A stretch of DNA of 64,000 nt from Mucilaginibacter myungsuensis (GTDB lineage Bacteria > Bacteroidota > Bacteroidia > Sphingobacteriales > Sphingobacteriaceae). Made by a program: the position numbers and the translations under genes. Each line of letters begins with the position of its first letter. Position 1 is the stretch's first letter. Positions 7,821 through 16,950 of this stretch are shown in pieces. Below the pieces are notes generated by a model. It ran no database searches. It had not been told where the DNA came from and saw only the letters and a list, made by a program, of their open reading frames with translations. The DNA lies in assembly GCF_015222005.1 (NCBI RefSeq), contig NZ_JADFFL010000003.1:558001-622000 (forward strand). Reading direction: 5' to 3'.

Positions 7821-8654
7821 ATGGAAAAGCAAAAAATATGGTTCATTACAGGCGCATCCAAAGGCCTGGGACTTTCATTAGTCAAACAATTATTAAAAGC
7901 AGGTGCTAAAGTAGCAGCCACTTCGCGAAACACTGCAGATCTTATTAAAGCCGTCGACTTTACCGGCGACGCTTTCCTACCCCTACAGGCAGATCTTGCA
8001 AGCGATAGCAGCGTTGCCGCCGCTATCGAACAAACTCACCAAACCTTTGGCGGTATAGACGTTGTGGTCAACAACGCAGGTTACGGCATTGGTGGTAGCC
8101 TGGAAGAGTTGACCGATAAAGAGGTAAAGGATAGTTTCGACATTAACGTCTTCGGTACTATCAATGTCATCCGCCACGCCCTACCTATCCTGAGGGCACA
8201 GTCATCGGGGCACATCATCAATATCTCTTCTATCGCTGGTATCGCACCGGCCACGGGTTGGTCGGTTTACGGCGCGGCAAAACATGCTGTGATCGGCCTG
8301 AGCGAAGTATTGGCCGACGATGTAAAAGCCTTAGGCATCAAAGTGACCGTGGTAGCACCGGGGGCATTCCGTACTAATTTCCTTAATGCCGATTCATTAG
8401 TGCTATCAAAAAACAAGATCAATGCTTATGCTGATATCCGCGCCTCTCACGAGCGCTACACCAAAATGAGCGGACAGCAAGCTGGCGACCCTGAGAAGGC
8501 AGTAGAAGCCATGATCGGTATTACAGAGATGACGGAACCTCCTTTGTACCTCCTATTAGGTTCGGATGCCTACGCACGAGCTTTTAGTAAGCTGGAGCTA
8601 TTGGCCAACACCTACCACCAATGGGAAGACCTCACCAAATCTACCGACTATTAA
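7821..8654 (+). CDS. Short-chain dehydrogenase/reductase (SDR)
   Basis: A cytoplasmic 277-residue NAD(P)-dependent oxidoreductase of the classical SDR fold. The cofactor loop ITGASKGLG is at about residues 9-17, the NNAG motif is NNAGYGIGG near 90, the catalytic Ser is in INISSIAG near 140, and the Tyr/Lys pair is YGAAK near 153-157. PGAFRT follows, as in fungal-type/YkvO-like SDRs. The substrate cannot be read from sequence. The next gene, 36 bases downstream, is a clear paralogue, and the AraC gene upstream is a likely controller. Confidence 0.93.
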   Translation: MEKQKIWFITGASKGLGLSLVKQLLKAGAKVAATSRNTADLIKAVDFTGDAFLPLQADLASDSSVAAAIEQTHQTFGGIDVVVNNAGYGIGGSLEELTDKEVKDSFDINVFGTINVIRHALPILRAQSSGHIINISSIAGIAPATGWSVYGAAKHAVIGLSEVLADDVKALGIKVTVVAPGAFRTNFLNADSLVLSKNKINAYADIRASHERYTKMSGQQAGDPEKAVEAMIGITEMTEPPLYLLLGSDAYARAFSKLELLANTYHQWEDLTKSTDY

Positions 8655-8690
8655 TTCATTTCACACACAACAATTAAATATCAAAACATC

Positions 8691-9527
8691 ATGAGCACTC
8701 AAAAAGTATGGTTCGTAACAGGCGCATCCAAAGGGTTCGGCCTGGAATTCGTTAAACAATTATTAGCACAAGGCGATAAAGTAGCTGCCACCTCACGTAA
8801 GGTTGCCGACCTGTCAGCAGCAGTTGAAGCTTCAGACAACTTCGTGCCCCTGGCTATGGATATTACATCTGAGGACAGCGTAACCGAAGCTATCGACAGA
8901 ACAGTTAAGCAATTTGGCAAGCTGGATGTGGTTGTCAACAATGCGGGTTATGGTCTCATCGGTGCGCTGGAAGAGCTTAGTTACGACGAAGCAAAAGGCA
9001 ACTTTGAAGTGAATGTATACGGCTCATTGAACGTGATCCGTGCTGCGATGCCGCATCTGCGCCAACAAGGGTCGGGCCATATCTTCAATATCTCTTCTAT
9101 CGGTGGCTATTCGTCTGCCTTCCCAGGATGGGGTATCTATTGCGCCACCAAATTTGCGGTGCAAGGATTTACCGGTTCGTTAGCTGAGGAGGTAAAAGAT
9201 CTGGGTATTAAAGTGACCGCTGTTTATCCGGGTTATTTCCGCACCGAGTTTCTGACCAGTGGCTCGGTAGCCATACCTAAGAACCCGATCGATGCCTACC
9301 AGGCAGTAAGGGATTCGCAAGAGGCACACCAGAACGCTATCAACGGTAACCAACCCGGCGATCCGGAGAAAGGTGTAGCAGCAATCATCAAATTAGCTTC
9401 GGAAGAAAACCCACCGGTGCACTTCTTTTTAGGTGAGGATGCTTATAATTTGGCTAATCAGCAAATGGGCGCTATCAAAGCGGAGCTGGAGGAATGGAAA
9501 GAATTGACGGTGAATACTAATTTTTAA
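8691..9527 (+). CDS. Short-chain dehydrogenase/reductase (SDR), paralogue of the preceding gene
   Basis: The 278-residue product is collinear with its upstream neighbour over its whole length. Motifs: VTGASKGFGLEF (cofactor loop), NNAGYGLIG, NISSIGG (catalytic Ser), YCATK (Tyr/Lys pair) and PGYFRTEF. The C-terminal part differs more than the N-terminal part between the two copies, as expected if the substrates differ. Tandem duplication is the simplest origin. A bidirectional terminator follows at 9551-9588. Confidence 0.93.
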   Translation: MSTQKVWFVTGASKGFGLEFVKQLLAQGDKVAATSRKVADLSAAVEASDNFVPLAMDITSEDSVTEAIDRTVKQFGKLDVVVNNAGYGLIGALEELSYDEAKGNFEVNVYGSLNVIRAAMPHLRQQGSGHIFNISSIGGYSSAFPGWGIYCATKFAVQGFTGSLAEEVKDLGIKVTAVYPGYFRTEFLTSGSVAIPKNPIDAYQAVRDSQEAHQNAINGNQPGDPEKGVAAIIKLASEENPPVHFFLGEDAYNLANQQMGAIKAELEEWKELTVNTNF

Positions 9528-9550
9528 ATAAGTCGCAACAAACATCTATT

Positions 9551-9588
9551 AATAAATGCTCCGGTCAATTTGGTCGGGGCATTTATTA
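9551..9588. terminator. Bidirectional terminator between the SDR pair and a leftward gene
   Basis: AATAAATGCTCCGG pairs with CGGGGCATTTATT around a nine-base loop; the arms are A/T-rich outside, so the hairpin serves both converging genes. Its right edge overlaps the stop codon of the leftward gene at 9586-9588. Confidence 0.8.
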
Positions 9589-10122
9589 TTTAGCATTTTT
9601 CAATTGGGATCTAAGTGTTTTAATGTGGTCCAAGACCCCTTCTTTCAGTTCACTAAACGTTTCAGTTGAGTTATTCCCGTAAACACCCTTCCCCTTGCTC
9701 ATCAATTCAACGATCTTCTCATTATCTAAATAATACCTACGTTCTGACGATGGAATAAGCTTAGTGTGATCCAAATCAACAGTAGTGTCGTTAGCAGCAT
9801 ATCTTTCTTCCTTTATATAAACGAAGAACAACTTATCGTTCTTTAAATAATATTCTTGTTGAAGTACCCTATTGGAAAGCCCGACCCAGACCTTGATCTT
9901 TCCTATTTTACTACCTTCAAAATAACCAACAAGCTCCTGCCCGCCGTTAGTTGCCGGTCCGGAGATCTCTTCGTTTTCCAAACTGACCCGTTTAAAATTC
10001 GTGTCAGAATTGATACTTTGAAATTCGAGCCGAATGCCCGACATCAACACGTCTTTAGATTGGCCATAAATTGAGCGCGAGCAGAGGATCGAGAATAGGA
10101 TAATGATATAGGTTTTTAGCAT
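9586..10122 (-). CDS. Exported protein of unknown function
   Basis: I do not recognise the family. The 178-residue product begins with a signal peptide (MLKTYIIILFSILCSRSIYGQ) and is otherwise soluble and strand-rich, with an acidic/basic mix and a C-terminal helix (ELKEGVLDHIKTLRSQLKNAK). It has no paired cysteines beyond the signal and no enzyme motif. It stands alone between a terminator and the end of the ribosomal block (the rplQ terminator is at 10174-10203). Confidence 0.75.
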   Translation of the reverse strand: MLKTYIIILFSILCSRSIYGQSKDVLMSGIRLEFQSINSDTNFKRVSLENEEISGPATNGGQELVGYFEGSKIGKIKVWVGLSNRVLQQEYYLKNDKLFFVYIKEERYAANDTTVDLDHTKLIPSSERRYYLDNEKIVELMSKGKGVYGNNSTETFSELKEGVLDHIKTLRSQLKNAK

Positions 10123-10173
10123 AAGATCATTCAGCTACATCTAAGATAACCCCAATATCCATACGAACAAAAA

Positions 10174-10203
10174 AACGCCCCAATCAAACTGACCGGGGCG
10201 TTC
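10174..10203 (-). terminator. Terminator after rplQ
   Basis: AACGCCCC and GGGGCGTT form an eight-base stem, with TCAAACTGA-type pairs inside, followed on the minus strand by a run of T (AAAAA on the plus strand). It ends the alpha operon 25 bases past the rplQ stop. Confidence 0.88.
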
Positions 10204-10227
10204 TTGTTATGCTTAAAAGCGGATAAA

Positions 10228-10785
10228 TTATTCGCCTTTTTCTGCGTTCTCTTCGTTAGCAGCAGGTGCTTCCGGAGCTGCTTCAACTGCTGGTGCAGCT
10301 TCTTCAGCAACTGGGGTTTCTTCTGCAACAGCGGCAACAGGAGCAGCTTCAGCAGCTTTACCTTTACCACCACGACGGCGAGTAGTTTTCTTAGCGGCAG
10401 CAGCTTCACCGGTTTTGTTGTAAACTGTGTTGTAATCTACCAACTCAATGATAGCCATCTCGGCGTTGTCACCCAAACGGTTCTCTAATTTGATGATACG
10501 AGTGTAACCACCCGGGCGGTTAGCAACTTTCTCAGCTATCTCGCGGAACAGGATGTTTGTAGAATCCTTGTCTTGCAAGTAGCTAAATACAGTACGACGA
10601 GAGTGCGTAGTATCGCTTTTTGATTTTGTGATCAGTGGTTCAACATAACCGCGTAAAGCTTTAGCTTTAGCAAGTGTAGTTGTGATACGCTTGTGCAGTA
10701 TCAGTGAAGTAGCCATGTTGCTCAACATCGCCTTACGGTGACTGTCGGTACGGCCTAAGTGATTAACTTTTTTTCCGTGTCTCAT
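10228..10785 (-). CDS. rplQ: 50S ribosomal protein L17 with Ala/Glu-rich tail
   Basis: Large-subunit protein near the peptide exit. The first 125 residues are a standard L17 ([20 protein letters not shown], then [18 protein letters not shown]). The 185-residue total is about 60 longer than the E. coli protein; the extra part is [13 protein letters not shown] followed by an Ala/Glu/Pro-rich low-complexity tail (for example [19 protein letters not shown]). Such tails are known in several Bacteroidota ribosomal proteins. It is the last gene of the alpha operon, with 190 bases and a hairpin between it and rpoA. Confidence 0.96.
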   Translation of the reverse strand: MRHGKKVNHLGRTDSHRKAMLSNMATSLILHKRITTTLAKAKALRGYVEPLITKSKSDTTHSRRTVFSYLQDKDSTNILFREIAEKVANRPGGYTRIIKLENRLGDNAEMAIIELVDYNTVYNKTGEAAAAKKTTRRRGGKGKAAEAAPVAAVAEETPVAEEAAPAVEAAPEAPAANEENAEKGE

Positions 10786-10854
10786 TGTTTTGTTGTTTGT
10801 GGCACGTGCATACCGTCGGGCGGCCTTTCGGTCAAGCCTTCGGAATTACGCGTT

Positions 10855-10972
10855 CGTCAGTGACTGGTTAATTAGTGATCAGTGATTAGTCACTGTATTC
10901 TCGCTGATCAAGTTCTTATAAAAAGAAAAGAGGTTAAAGACTGATTAACCGGTCTCTAACCTCTGATCACTA
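10855..10972 (-). repeat. Short-word repeat and hairpin between rpoA and rplQ
   Basis: One side (10857-10890) has TCAGTGACTGG, AGTGATCAGTGATTAGTCAC-type words; the other (10955-10972) has CTCTGATCACT. Inside, AGAGGTTAGAGAC pairs with GTCTTTAACCTCT (10929-10968) and, on the minus strand, is followed by TTTTCTTTTT. It looks like a terminator or attenuator just after rpoA. TGATCACTGATCA also occurs at 13311-13327. Confidence 0.75.
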
Positions 10973-10975
10973 AAA

Positions 10976-11968
10976 TTATTCTTCGTCTAACTTAAATTTA
11001 GACAGGTTCATACCAAAAGATAAGCCTTTTGATTTAACCAGGTCCTGGATCTCAGTTAATGATTTTTTACCAAAGTTCCTGAACTTTAACATGTCAGCAA
11101 CGTCGTAAGATACCAGATCAGCTAAACTGCGGATATCAGCTGCTTTTAAGCAGTTCAACGCACGTACAGAAAGGTCAAGGTCAACCAATTCGGTTTTCAG
11201 GATCTTGCGCATGTGCAGGATCTCTTCGTCAACCTCTTTGGTTTCTTCTTTAGCTTGTGCTTCCAGCATCATGTTCTCGTCGCTGAATAACATAAAGTGC
11301 TGGATAAGGATCTTAGCAGCCTCTTTTAATGCTTCTTCTGGATGGATAGAACCGTCTGTAGCGATATCCAGAACCAATTTCTCGTAGTCGGTCTTTTGCT
11401 CAACACGATAGTTCTCGATAGTATATTTTACGTTCTTGATCGGGGTGTAGATAGAATCGATAGCGATAACTCCTACAGCAGCGTCAGGATTTTTGTTCTC
11501 TTCGCTGGCAATGTAACCACGGCCTTTGTTCACGGTCAACTCAACTTCCAAAGTAACCGAAGGATCCATGTTGCAGATCACCAGGTCAGGGTTCAGAATA
11601 GTAAAGTTGTTAGAGAATTTGGTGATATCACCGGCTTTGAAACTATCTTGACCATTGATGATAACGAATACTTTTTCGCTATCGCCAGAGTCACCTGTTT
11701 TTTTCAGGCGAACTTGTTTAAGGTTCAGGATGATCTCGGTAACGTCTTCAACAACACCTTTGATGGTCGAAAACTCATGCGTAACACCTGACAAACGAAC
11801 AGAAGTGATCGCATAACCTTCAAGCGATGAAAGTAAGATACGACGTAAAGCATTACCAATGGTTACACCAAAGCCTGGCTCTAACGGACGGAACTCGAAT
11901 GTGCCCTCAAAGTCAGTCGACTTTTGCATGATAACCTTGTCTGGTTTCTGAAATGCTAATATTGCCAT
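10976..11968 (-). CDS. rpoA: DNA-directed RNA polymerase subunit alpha
   Basis: The 330-residue alpha subunit. The N-terminal domain (about 1-235) holds the dimer and assembly regions, including [20 protein letters not shown] near 38-57. The C-terminal domain (about 255-325) is the DNA- and activator-binding helix-hairpin-helix: [19 protein letters not shown] and [16 protein letters not shown]. It sits in the usual place between rpsD and rplQ, but with a 171-base repeat-filled gap on the rpsD side. Confidence 0.98.
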   Translation of the reverse strand: MAILAFQKPDKVIMQKSTDFEGTFEFRPLEPGFGVTIGNALRRILLSSLEGYAITSVRLSGVTHEFSTIKGVVEDVTEIILNLKQVRLKKTGDSGDSEKVFVIINGQDSFKAGDITKFSNNFTILNPDLVICNMDPSVTLEVELTVNKGRGYIASEENKNPDAAVGVIAIDSIYTPIKNVKYTIENYRVEQKTDYEKLVLDIATDGSIHPEEALKEAAKILIQHFMLFSDENMMLEAQAKEETKEVDEEILHMRKILKTELVDLDLSVRALNCLKAADIRSLADLVSYDVADMLKFRNFGKKSLTEIQDLVKSKGLSFGMNLSKFKLDEE

Positions 11969-11997
11969 TTATATCCTTTTAATTGGTTGTTTAATAG

Positions 11998-12138
11998 ATG
12001 TGAGACTTTAGATATGAGATGTGAGACCAATATACAGATCAATTATCTCATTTCGTGTTCTCGTATTTGATTTATCTTAAATGCCAAATCTGAGACCCCG
12101 AAAAAGGGGTCTCAGATCTCACATCTCAATGCTCATAT
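11998..12138 (-). repeat. Short-word repeat (GATATGAGATGTGAGA) with nested hairpin between rpsD and rpoA
   Basis: Words of the type AGATATGAGATGTGAGACC (12009-12030) on one side are complementary to words such as CAGATCTCACATCTCAATGC on the other (12112-12131), so the gap folds into a long stem. A tighter hairpin inside (12091-12117) pairs GAGACCCC with GGGGTCTC. The same words occur at 14146-14277 and 21911-22060. Confidence 0.85.
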
Positions 12139-12139
12139 C

Positions 12140-12748
12140 TTATTTAGAGTATAACTCGACGATCAGGTTCTCCTTGATGTTCTCAGGGATCTCATCGCGG
12201 TTAGGGTAGTTAAGCAATTTGCCTGTTAAGCTATTTGCATCCCACTCTATCCAGCTATACTTGCTGATCCTACGACCTGCAACTGATGCTGTGATAGCCT
12301 CTAATGACTTAGATTTCTCACGAACAGAGATCACGTCACCCGGTTTAACCTGGTAAGAAGCGATGTTAACCACTTCGCCGTTAACGTTGATGTGTTTGTG
12401 ACCTACCAACTGACGTGCGCCAGAACGGGTAGGAGCGATACCTAAACGATAAACTACGTTATCTAAACGAGCTTCTAAGAATTTTAACAAGTTCTCGCCA
12501 GTGATACCTTCTTTAGCAGAAGCACGGTGAAACAAGTTCTCGAAGTAACGCTCTAATACACCGTAAGTGTATTTAACTTTTTGCTTCTCTTTCAATTGCA
12601 CAGAGTACTCTGACTCTTTACCACGTCTTTTAGACGGTCCGTGCATACCCGGTGGGTAGTTCTTTCTTTCTAACACTTTGTCCGGGCCAAAAATTGGCTC
12701 ACGGAATTTACGTGCGATCTTTGATTTGGGGCCTGTATATCTTGCCAT
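12140..12748 (-). CDS. rpsD: 30S ribosomal protein S4
   Basis: Small-subunit assembly protein that nucleates the 16S rRNA 5' domain; 202 residues, the usual length. It starts [15 protein letters not shown], has the S4 RNA-binding domain around [13 protein letters not shown] and [19 protein letters not shown], and lacks the CxxC zinc motifs, so it is the zinc-free form. It lies between rpsK (65 bases) and rpoA as in the standard alpha operon. In other bacteria S4 represses this operon. Confidence 0.98.
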   Translation of the reverse strand: MARYTGPKSKIARKFREPIFGPDKVLERKNYPPGMHGPSKRRGKESEYSVQLKEKQKVKYTYGVLERYFENLFHRASAKEGITGENLLKFLEARLDNVVYRLGIAPTRSGARQLVGHKHINVNGEVVNIASYQVKPGDVISVREKSKSLEAITASVAGRRISKYSWIEWDANSLTGKLLNYPNRDEIPENIKENLIVELYSK

Positions 12749-12813
12749 TGTTGTTGCTTTTAAAGTATCGACCGGCCCGCAGCCGGCGAATCTTAGCTTT
12801 AAAAATTAATTGA

Positions 12814-13203
12814 TTAAACTCTTCTGCGTTTTGCTGGACGGCAACCGTTGTGCGGAAGCGGGGTGATGTCCTTAATGGTGGTAACCTCGATACCGGTAGT
12901 TTGCAAAGTACGGATAGCTGACTCGCGACCTGAACCCGGGCCTTTAACAAACACCTCTACTTTACGCAAACCTAAGTCATAAGCAACTTTACCGCAATCG
13001 GCTGCTGCTTGACCTGCTGCATAAGGAGTGTTCTTTTTAGAACCTTTAAAACCCATTTTACCTGCAGACGACCAAGAAATTGCTTGACCGCTGTTGTTGG
13101 TAAGGGTGATGATGATGTTGTTAAAAGTAGCGTTGATGTGAGCCTGACCTACAGCCTCGATAACAACGATACGTTTTTTGGTTACTTTTTTAGCTTTTGC
13201 CAT
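12814..13203 (-). CDS. rpsK: 30S ribosomal protein S11
   Basis: Small-subunit platform protein that helps shape the mRNA channel; 129 residues as expected. Recognised by [48 protein letters not shown] and the end [14 protein letters not shown]. In order between rpsM and rpsD. The 128-base gap before it (toward rpsM) contains a hairpin. Confidence 0.98.
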   Translation of the reverse strand: MAKAKKVTKKRIVVIEAVGQAHINATFNNIIITLTNNSGQAISWSSAGKMGFKGSKKNTPYAAGQAAADCGKVAYDLGLRKVEVFVKGPGSGRESAIRTLQTTGIEVTTIKDITPLPHNGCRPAKRRRV

Positions 13204-13280
13204 TGTCTTTTTTGATCTTGCTAAGAATTACTCAGTTAACGAATAACCCGGACCCTTAGCCGTTTTTAATTTGTTCCCAA

Positions 13281-13328
13281 CGACCAAAGACCGAAGCACT
13301 GTTGCTTTGGTCCCTGATCACTGATCAT
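13281..13328 (-). repeat. Hairpin with TGATCACTGATCA words between rpsM and rpsK
   Basis: GACCAAAGACCGAAGC pairs with GC-TTTGGTC (13281-13311), and CTGATCACTGATCA follows at 13312-13326, the word family also present beside rpoA. It starts only a few bases after the rpsM stop on the transcribed strand. Confidence 0.65.
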
Positions 13329-13331
13329 TTA

Positions 13332-13709
13332 TTACTTAGTAGCTTTTTTCTTGTTAGCAACTGTCTTACGTTTACCTTTACGAGTACGTGAGTTGTTCTT
13401 AGTACGCTGACCACGTAAAGGAAGACCTTTACGGTGACGGGTACCACGGTAGCAACCGATATCCATTAAACGTTTGATGTTCAGTTGTACTTCAGAACGT
13501 AAAGCACCTTCTACTTTGATCTGCTCGTTGATGATGGTACGGATGGCAGTTAACTGCTCATCTGTCCAGTCCTGTACTTTTGTATTCAAGTCGATACCGG
13601 CTTGAGTCAAAATGTTTACAGCTGTGGTGTGACCGATACCGTAAATATAGGTAAGTCCTATTTCGCCACGCTTGTTTCTTGGTAAATCAATACCTGCTAT
13701 CCTTGCCAT
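13332..13709 (-). CDS. rpsM: 30S ribosomal protein S13
   Basis: Small-subunit head protein that contacts the large subunit and P-site tRNA; 125 residues. Starts [20 protein letters not shown], with the helix-hairpin-helix region [14 protein letters not shown] and the basic end [22 protein letters not shown]. Follows rpmJ by 75 bases in the standard order. Confidence 0.98.
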   Translation of the reverse strand: MARIAGIDLPRNKRGEIGLTYIYGIGHTTAVNILTQAGIDLNTKVQDWTDEQLTAIRTIINEQIKVEGALRSEVQLNIKRLMDIGCYRGTRHRKGLPLRGQRTKNNSRTRKGKRKTVANKKKATK

Positions 13710-13784
13710 ATTTTTAGTTTGGTTTTAAATGCTGACCGAACGGCGGCTACCGTTGTACGGAATTCAGCACAATTTCTGTTTTAA

Positions 13785-13901
13785 TTATCCTTGACGCTGC
13801 TTGAACTTTGGGTTCTTTTTGTTGATCACATAAAGTTTTCCGTTACGACGGATAATTTTGCAATCAGCGCTGCGTTTTTTGATGGATGCTCTAACTTTCA
13901 T
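13785..13901 (-). CDS. rpmJ: 50S ribosomal protein L36, zinc-free form
   Basis: A 38-residue protein read from ATG at 13901: it begins [20 protein letters not shown] and ends [10 protein letters not shown]. The ordering infA-rpmJ-rpsM is standard. Of the usual C-x2-C...C...H zinc ligands only one cysteine (Cys14) is kept, so this is the type that does not bind zinc. It starts 17 bases after infA ends. Confidence 0.96.
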   Translation of the reverse strand: MKVRASIKKRSADCKIIRRNGKLYVINKKNPKFKQRQG

Positions 13902-13918
13902 CGCTTTATATTAATAAA

Positions 13919-14137
13919 TTATTTATATCTGTAGGTGATCCTGCCTTTGGTCAGATCATACGGGCTCATTTCCAATTTCACTCTATCGCCAGGTAAGATC
14001 TTGATGTAGTGCATCCTCATCTTGCCCGAAATATGCGCAATAATTTCGTGCCCGTTCTCTAACTCAACCCTAAACATAGCGTTTGACAATGCTTCTCTTA
14101 TTGTGCCGTCTTGCTCGATCGAGGACTGTTTAGCCAT
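13919..14137 (-). CDS. infA: Translation initiation factor IF-1
   Basis: A 72-residue S1/OB-fold factor that occupies the ribosomal A site during initiation. Recognised by [40 protein letters not shown] and [18 protein letters not shown]. It is the first gene after map and is separated from it by about 200 bases with a word-repeat hairpin, a terminator-like stem and a -7 box, so it may start its own transcript. Confidence 0.98.
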   Translation of the reverse strand: MAKQSSIEQDGTIREALSNAMFRVELENGHEIIAHISGKMRMHYIKILPGDRVKLEMSPYDLTKGRITYRYK

Positions 14138-14145
14138 ATTGTTAC

Positions 14146-14277
14146 TTTGATATGAGATGTTAGATATGAGATTTGAGACATTTCAACCCTCAACCTAAAC
14201 TCAACTGCTTTATCTTCTTTTTGTCGATATGATCATTTTGGCGCTTATCTCGCGTCTCAAATCTCACATCTATTGTC
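14146..14277 (-). repeat. Short-word repeat (GATGTGAGATTTGAGA) between map and infA
   Basis: GATATGAGATGTTAGATATG and GATTTGAGAC at 14148-14179 are complementary to CGTCTCAAATCTCACATCTA at 14251-14272, forming a stem with an approximately 70-base loop. Same word family as 11998-12138 and 21911-22060. Confidence 0.82.
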
Positions 14278-14286
14278 TGTTACGAT

Positions 14287-14311
14287 AAAAAATCCGCCCC
14301 TAAAGCGGGAC
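14287..14311 (-). terminator. Short GC stem followed by T run after map
   Basis: On the minus strand the order is CCCGCTTTAGGGGCGG then TTTTTTAT. The four- to five-base GC stem plus T run looks like a weak intrinsic terminator for the secY-map transcript, and it lies immediately downstream of a possible -7 box at 14313-14320. Confidence 0.5.
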
Positions 14312-14312
14312 G

Positions 14313-14320
14313 CAAAATTA
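14313..14320 (-). promoter_or_regulatory. -7 box candidate for infA and the alpha operon
   Basis: TAATTTTG on the minus strand fits TAnnTTTG, in a very A/T-rich stretch just after the map stop. A start near 14308 would give a leader of about 170 bases carrying the word-repeat hairpin. No clear -33 box was seen. Confidence 0.45.
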
Positions 14321-14339
14321 ACAAAATAATTTGTAATTT

Positions 14340-15122
14340 TTATTTTTCTTTTAAAATTTCTTCTATGTAAGAAAAAGTCGATAATATATCAGCTTTGCCT
14401 TTTTTTATGGCTACCGTATGCTCAAAATGAGCCGAAGGTTTACCATCTATAGTAGACACCGTCCATCCATCGTCCCAAAACTTCACTCCTGCCCTGCCTC
14501 CGTTGATCATTGGCTCGATCGCGATCACCATACCTTCTTCAAGTTTGGTGCCGCTGCCGCGTTTACCGTAATTAGGAACCTCCGGCTTCTCGTGCAGGCG
14601 TTTGCCTACACCATGGCCAACCAGTTCTCTCACTACGCCAAAACCGTTCTTTTCGGCATGTTCCTGTACGGCGTAGGCGATATCGCCTATGCGCATACCA
14701 ACAACCGCTTTCTCGATGCCTTTATCTAAACACTCTTTGGTCACTTGCATCAGCTTCTTAGCTTCCGCGCTTACTTCGCCAATGGCAAAGGTATAAGCCG
14801 AGTCACCGTAGAATTTGTTTTTAAGGACACCGCAATCAACCGATATGATATCACCTTCCTTAAGCTCGTATTTGCCCGGGAAACCATGTACCACGTGGTC
14901 GTTAACAGAAATGCAAAGGGTATAAGGGAAACCGCCGTAGTTTAAAAAGGCAGGGACCCCTCCGTTGTCACGGATAAAGGTCTCTGCCAATTTATCAAGG
15001 TCTATTGTTTTAACACCCGGCCCGATGATCTTGGCGATCTCGGCGTGTGTTTTGGAAACCAGCAAAGAACTTTCTCTTATTAGTTCTATCTCTTCGATAG
15101 ACTTATAAACGATCTTTGACAT
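14340..15122 (-). CDS. map: Methionine aminopeptidase, type I
   Basis: Removes the initiator methionine from new proteins; a cytoplasmic dinuclear metalloenzyme. The 260-residue product carries the five metal ligands in their usual contexts: ISVDCGVLKNKFYGDSAY (two Asp), GHGVGKRLHEKP (His), AIEPMINGG (Glu) and HFEHTVAI (Glu region), with VNDHVVHG for the substrate-side His. It has no N-terminal zinc-finger extension. It follows secY by 21 bases, the classical secY-map-infA order. Confidence 0.98.
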   Translation of the reverse strand: MSKIVYKSIEEIELIRESSLLVSKTHAEIAKIIGPGVKTIDLDKLAETFIRDNGGVPAFLNYGGFPYTLCISVNDHVVHGFPGKYELKEGDIISVDCGVLKNKFYGDSAYTFAIGEVSAEAKKLMQVTKECLDKGIEKAVVGMRIGDIAYAVQEHAEKNGFGVVRELVGHGVGKRLHEKPEVPNYGKRGSGTKLEEGMVIAIEPMINGGRAGVKFWDDGWTVSTIDGKPSAHFEHTVAIKKGKADILSTFSYIEEILKEK

Positions 15123-15143
15123 TAGTTTTTATTCCTCTTTCAA

Positions 15144-16493
15144 TTAGATAGCAGGCGGGGTAGTACCTGCAGCAGTCGGAACTGCGCTACGGCCTTTTAT
15201 CCTGCCTGTTTTCATTAAGCCATCATAATGGCGCATTAACAAGTGACTTTCGATCTGTTGCAACGTATCTAAAACAACACCCACCAAAATGATCAGTGAG
15301 GTACCGCCGAAGAAACGTGCGAACTGGCTATTCACATGGAACAAGCCTGCAAATGCCGGGATGATAGCAATGATCGCCAGGAAGATAGATCCCGGTAAAG
15401 TGATCTTTGATATTACACCACCAATGTAGCTTGATGTAGCCTGACCTGGTTTAACACCCGGGATAAAGCCACCATTCTTTTTCATATCATCGCTCATTTG
15501 GGTAGGGTTTACCGTAATAGCGGTGTAGAAGAAAGTGAAAATGATGATCAATAATGCGAACACAAGATTATGCTGCCAAGATGTGTAATTAGATAAAGCC
15601 ATTAGCACGCTATTGGTCGACATCTTAGGGAAGAATTGACCAACAGTAGCCGGGATGAACATCAAAGCCTGAGCAAAGATGATAGGCATAACACCTGCAG
15701 CAGTAACTTTTAACGGGATGTACTGACGTACGCCACCATATTGTTTGTTACCAACTACACGTTTAGCATACTGCACTGCGATCTTGCGCACACCTTGTAC
15801 AACAAGGATAGTGAACATAACCACCAGCATCAGGGCTACTATCTCTACGATAAAGATGATAGGGCCACCGCCACCGCTGATCACACGTGAGCTGAACTCA
15901 TCGATAATTGCACCTGGCAATTGAGCGATGATACCCACCATAATGATCAGGGAGATACCGTTACCGATACCTTTGTCGGTGATCTTCTCGCCCAGCCACA
16001 TTACAAATAATGTACCCGAGGTTAAAGCCAACATAGTGATGAGGTTGAACATGAAAGCGTTAGTGATCAGCTGAGCGTTTTCCGGTACTTGCGAGTGTAC
16101 ATAACCATAAGCTTGCGCAAAGGTGATAGCAACTGTCAAGTAACGGGTCCACTGGTTAAGCTTATTACGGCCGCTCTCACCTTCTTTTTGCATTTTAGTG
16201 AAATAAGGCACCGCAATACCCAATAACTGCACCACGATAGAGGCAGATATATAAGGCATCACACCTAATGCAAAAATTGATGCGCGGGAGAATGAACCAC
16301 CGGCAAACATATTAAGCAAGCCCAACAAACCGTCTTTGTTTTTCTGCAAGTCGAGCACGTTAGCGTCAACCCCGGGCAAAACAACGTATGAGCCTACGCG
16401 GTAGATCAAAAGAAATAAGAGTGTGTTTATGATACGCACTCTTAGATCTTCGATCTTCCAGATATTGGATAATGTTGTGAAAAATTTCTTCAT
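15144..16493 (-). CDS. secY: Protein translocase subunit SecY
   Basis: The 449-residue channel subunit of the Sec translocon in the inner membrane. About ten hydrophobic segments can be read; the first is IINTLLFLLIYRVGSYVVLP, where the short helix and plug (GLLGLLNMFAGGSFSRASIFALG) follow. The RYLTVAITFAQAYG segment and the cytoplasmic loop VRKIAVQYAKRVVGNKQYGG are typical, and the C-terminal half has VNPTQMSDDMKKNGGFIPG. It starts six bases after rplO. Confidence 0.98.
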   Translation of the reverse strand: MKKFFTTLSNIWKIEDLRVRIINTLLFLLIYRVGSYVVLPGVDANVLDLQKNKDGLLGLLNMFAGGSFSRASIFALGVMPYISASIVVQLLGIAVPYFTKMQKEGESGRNKLNQWTRYLTVAITFAQAYGYVHSQVPENAQLITNAFMFNLITMLALTSGTLFVMWLGEKITDKGIGNGISLIIMVGIIAQLPGAIIDEFSSRVISGGGGPIIFIVEIVALMLVVMFTILVVQGVRKIAVQYAKRVVGNKQYGGVRQYIPLKVTAAGVMPIIFAQALMFIPATVGQFFPKMSTNSVLMALSNYTSWQHNLVFALLIIIFTFFYTAITVNPTQMSDDMKKNGGFIPGVKPGQATSSYIGGVISKITLPGSIFLAIIAIIPAFAGLFHVNSQFARFFGGTSLIILVGVVLDTLQQIESHLLMRHYDGLMKTGRIKGRSAVPTAAGTTPPAI

Positions 16494-16499
16494 CGAAAT

Positions 16500-16946
16500 T
16501 TACAGTTTTACGATAGATCCGCCGGCTGCTTCAATAGCTGCTTGTGCAGTGGCCGAAAAAGCGTGTGCTTTAACTTCTAATTTAGCTTTCAGCTCGCCAC
16601 GACCTAAAACTTTAACAAGGTCGTTACGTGATGCCAGACCGTACTCTTTCAACACTTCAAAATCAATAGAAGTTAATGAGTGAGTATCGGCCAGGATCTG
16701 TAAAGCATCCAGGTTTAAGCTTACGTACTCTACACGGTTAGGGTTTTTGAAACCTACCTTAGGTACACGACGTTGCAATGGCATCTGGCCACCCTCAAAA
16801 CCTACCTTAGTAGATGTACCAGAGCGTGAGCCTGCACCTTTATGACCACGGGTTGATGTACCGCCACGGCCTGAACCGGTACCACGACCGATCCTTTTTC
16901 TATTTTTAGTAGAACCTTCTGCAGGTTTTAAATTACTTAAGTTCAT
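16500..16946 (-). CDS. rplO: 50S ribosomal protein L15
   Basis: Large-subunit assembly protein, 148 residues. Recognised by the N-terminal Gly/Arg-rich segment (RIGRGTGSGRGGTSTRGHKG) and GFEGGQMPLQRRVPKVGF. Standard place between rpmD and secY; it begins four bases after the rpmD stop. Confidence 0.98.
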   Translation of the reverse strand: MNLSNLKPAEGSTKNRKRIGRGTGSGRGGTSTRGHKGAGSRSGTSTKVGFEGGQMPLQRRVPKVGFKNPNRVEYVSLNLDALQILADTHSLTSIDFEVLKEYGLASRNDLVKVLGRGELKAKLEVKAHAFSATAQAAIEAAGGSIVKL

Positions 16947-16950
16947 GATA

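Noticed and set aside
10131-10409. Leftward ORF of 92 codons rich in Leu/Lys
   Set aside because: It is another frame of the Ala/Glu-rich tail of rplQ plus its terminator, and the composition reflects that repeat.
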